NCBI RefSeq assembly: GCF_001983955.1 | Contig: NZ_CP019562.1 | Span: 1,116,001 to 1,180,000 of the forward strand | Source of the DNA: Streptococcus oralis | GTDB lineage: Bacteria > Bacillota > Bacilli > Lactobacillales > Streptococcaceae | DNA: 64,000 nucleotides | Direction of reading: 5' to 3' | Translations under genes and position numbers: made by a program | Notes under the pieces: model-generated | Databases searched by the model: none | The model's input: the letters and a program-made list of their open reading frames with translations, nothing else | Told to the model about the DNA's origin: nothing | Shown here: positions 62,651-64,000 of the stretch, piece by piece | Position numbering within the stretch: position 1 is the first letter of the stretch | Layout: every line of letters begins with the position of its first letter

Positions 62651-63711
62651 CTTTTAACCAACTGATTAAACAAACATATTTTAAGATTTTAAGACAATTT
62701 CTTATTAGTCTTTTTCTATTTTATTTGCTACCATTGTTATTTACTGCTTTTACTAATATTACTGAAAAAAATGCAGGTGCATTTACTATCTATTTCAGCA
62801 CAATTTCTTGGATTTATATTAGTCTAATTTTATTTTCTATTATTGCTAAAAATATTAGCAACCTTCTAGAAAAGATAAAGCAAGAAACAAATATTGTTTA
62901 TAATCAAAGTCTATTGGTTGATATAAATGAACAAGCCCCAGCTAAATTAACTTTGATTGAACTGATTGAAACAAGACAAAAAATTCAGGAAATGCAGTCA
63001 ACGATTAAAAAAATGATTCAATCTGAAAAACAGCAAAAAAAGGAATTGATGTTTCAAGTCTCAGCTGCAGCACATGATTTGAAGACACCTTTAACAATTA
63101 TTCAAGGAAATGCTCAATTTTTACAATCTATAGATATTACTGGAAATATTGGTCAATGTTTAGGAGATATCGAAATTGCTAGCCAACAACTTAATAGATA
63201 CTTTAATCAGCTAATTAATTACTCTAAAACATTCTATAATGATAGTTCTAATTGGGAGAGTTTCTCTTCGGATTACTTACTTGAATTATTTGAACAAGAA
63301 ATTAAGTTAATTACTGATAAAAAGGCTAAAATCCAATTTTCAAATAATCTACCAATCACTATTAATTTAACACTTAATTTAAACTTATTCCTACGAGCAA
63401 TCCTAAATATTATTAATAATGCAATTGACCATTCCAAAAGTAATTATCCATTAATAAGAGTAGACTATAAGTTAATAGATAATAAATTTTATATTTCCAT
63501 ATGGAATAGCGATTCTTCATTTTCTGAGAATATACTCGAGAAATATGAGTTACTATACTATCAAGACAAACAGGCAACAAATTCAGAGCAAGGAAGTCAT
63601 TTCGGAATTGGATTAGCATTTGTTAATCGGGTAGCGAAAATTCATGGCGGAGAAGTAAATTTGAGTAATTTTGAGAACGGTGCTCTTGTCACTATTTATA
63701 TACCAGTCTAG
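62635..63711 (+). CDS. Sensor histidine kinase
   Basis: The 358-residue kinase has two membrane helices (about 17-40 and 55-76) with a very short external loop, then a dimerisation H-box AAHDLKTPLTIIQGN (His near 145), N-box NNAIDHSK (about 263) and G-box GIGLAFVNRVAKIHGGEV (about 330). The small sensing loop is typical of intramembrane-sensing kinases of bacitracin or lantibiotic detoxification modules (BceS/LanK-like). Start is GTG at 62635 with GGGGAGGTGG upstream, inside the regulator gene. Confidence 0.9.
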   Translation: MDNALTFNQLIKQTYFKILRQFLISLFLFYLLPLLFTAFTNITEKNAGAFTIYFSTISWIYISLILFSIIAKNISNLLEKIKQETNIVYNQSLLVDINEQAPAKLTLIELIETRQKIQEMQSTIKKMIQSEKQQKKELMFQVSAAAHDLKTPLTIIQGNAQFLQSIDITGNIGQCLGDIEIASQQLNRYFNQLINYSKTFYNDSSNWESFSSDYLLELFEQEIKLITDKKAKIQFSNNLPITINLTLNLNLFLRAILNIINNAIDHSKSNYPLIRVDYKLIDNKFYISIWNSDSSFSENILEKYELLYYQDKQATNSEQGSHFGIGLAFVNRVAKIHGGEVNLSNFENGALVTIYIPV

Positions 63712-63756
63712 TCTTTAGTTATCAAATATTTTATACCACTATGTCAATTAGAGAGA

Positions 63757-63999
63757 TTAGTCCATCAAAATATTCTCTTGAAATTTTGGATTAGGATTAT
63801 TAGTAGTAATATTTAACATTTTTACAAATTCTTCCAATATTCTAATCAGTCTTTCATACTCATAAAGATAATGACCTAGCTCCTCTTGAAACACTCTTAT
63901 TTCTTCGGTTACTTGTTCGACTGTAATTGATTCTGGCAAATTTAATTTTGAAAAGTCATATCTTGCAAGCTTTCGACTGCTCACATCTTCACTCTTCAA
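63757..63999 (-). CDS. Hypothetical protein, possibly continuing beyond the window
   Basis: The minus-strand frame runs from the window edge (TTG at 63999, or further upstream outside the window) to a TAA at 63757, encoding about 80 charged, helical residues (e.g. ITVEQVTEEIRVFQEELGHYLYEYERL). I do not recognise it. It may be the C-terminal part of a longer protein. Confidence 0.5.
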   Translation of the reverse strand: MKSEDVSSRKLARYDFSKLNLPESITVEQVTEEIRVFQEELGHYLYEYERLIRILEEFVKMLNITTNNPNPKFQENILMD

Positions 64000-64000
64000 A

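Overview
The window looks like a chromosomal segment of a mitis-group Streptococcus, close to but probably not S. pneumoniae. Support comes from housekeeping proteins I recognise as pneumococcal-type (ParC, ParE, MetG, TrmD, SlrA, PnrA, Gor), one exact 107-bp RUP-like repeat, strong extended -10 promoters, low G+C by eye, and ParC residues Gly52 and Asp91, which I associate with S. mitis/oralis. All assignments are from reading the sequence and from family knowledge; nothing was searched.

Layout. 1-9.6 kb is core, mostly minus strand: sufD (cut by the edge) and sufC; the unit fRMsr-dnaX-DUF3272; rpsA; tRNA-Tyr and tRNA-Gln; a DUF2969 gene; ilvE with a perfect CodY box; parC. 9.8-12.0 kb is a small variable patch between parC and parE with an ANT(6)-type nucleotidyltransferase, a membrane protein, a truncated second nucleotidyltransferase and a DUF1232 protein. 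parE and plsY diverge at 14.0 kb. 14.8-22.5 kb is one nucleoside salvage unit: methyltransferase, pdp, deoC, cdd, PnrA lipoprotein, ABC ATPase and two permeases. It is fed by a promoter with a palindrome over its -35 and almost no leader.

23.3-32.7 kb carries coaA, rpsT, a P-loop kinase-like gene, metG, a MacAB-like efflux operon, gor and bioY (with a BirA-like operator). 32.8-37.5 kb is a 1,567-residue LPXTG adhesin with pilin-isopeptide and Cna_B repeats, next to a TetR regulator. 38.7-49.7 kb is core again: YdbC, ATP-cone protein, trmD, rimM, MazG-like, khpA, rpsP, slrA, an ABC-F protein, VanZ-like, rlmN, yutD, sodA, holA, pyrD. gdhA follows with CodY-like and GlnR-like sites. A GNAT gene lies between gdhA and its apparent terminator, flanked by a second copy of the gdhA 3' end.

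From 52 kb rightward the DNA is accessory and AT-rich: EXLDI and DUF2268 genes; an integrase/DUF3173/XRE module; 1.6 kb of gene-poor DNA with a duplicated degenerate unit; then a four-gene ABC operon (exporter plus a LanFEG/BcrAB-like trio) divergent from a response regulator/histidine kinase pair. Between them is a candidate small-peptide gene, off by one base at an A-run, and the RUP. This last locus, resembling a bacteriocin or antimicrobial-peptide sensing, export and immunity system without recognisable modification enzymes, is the most interesting part of the window.
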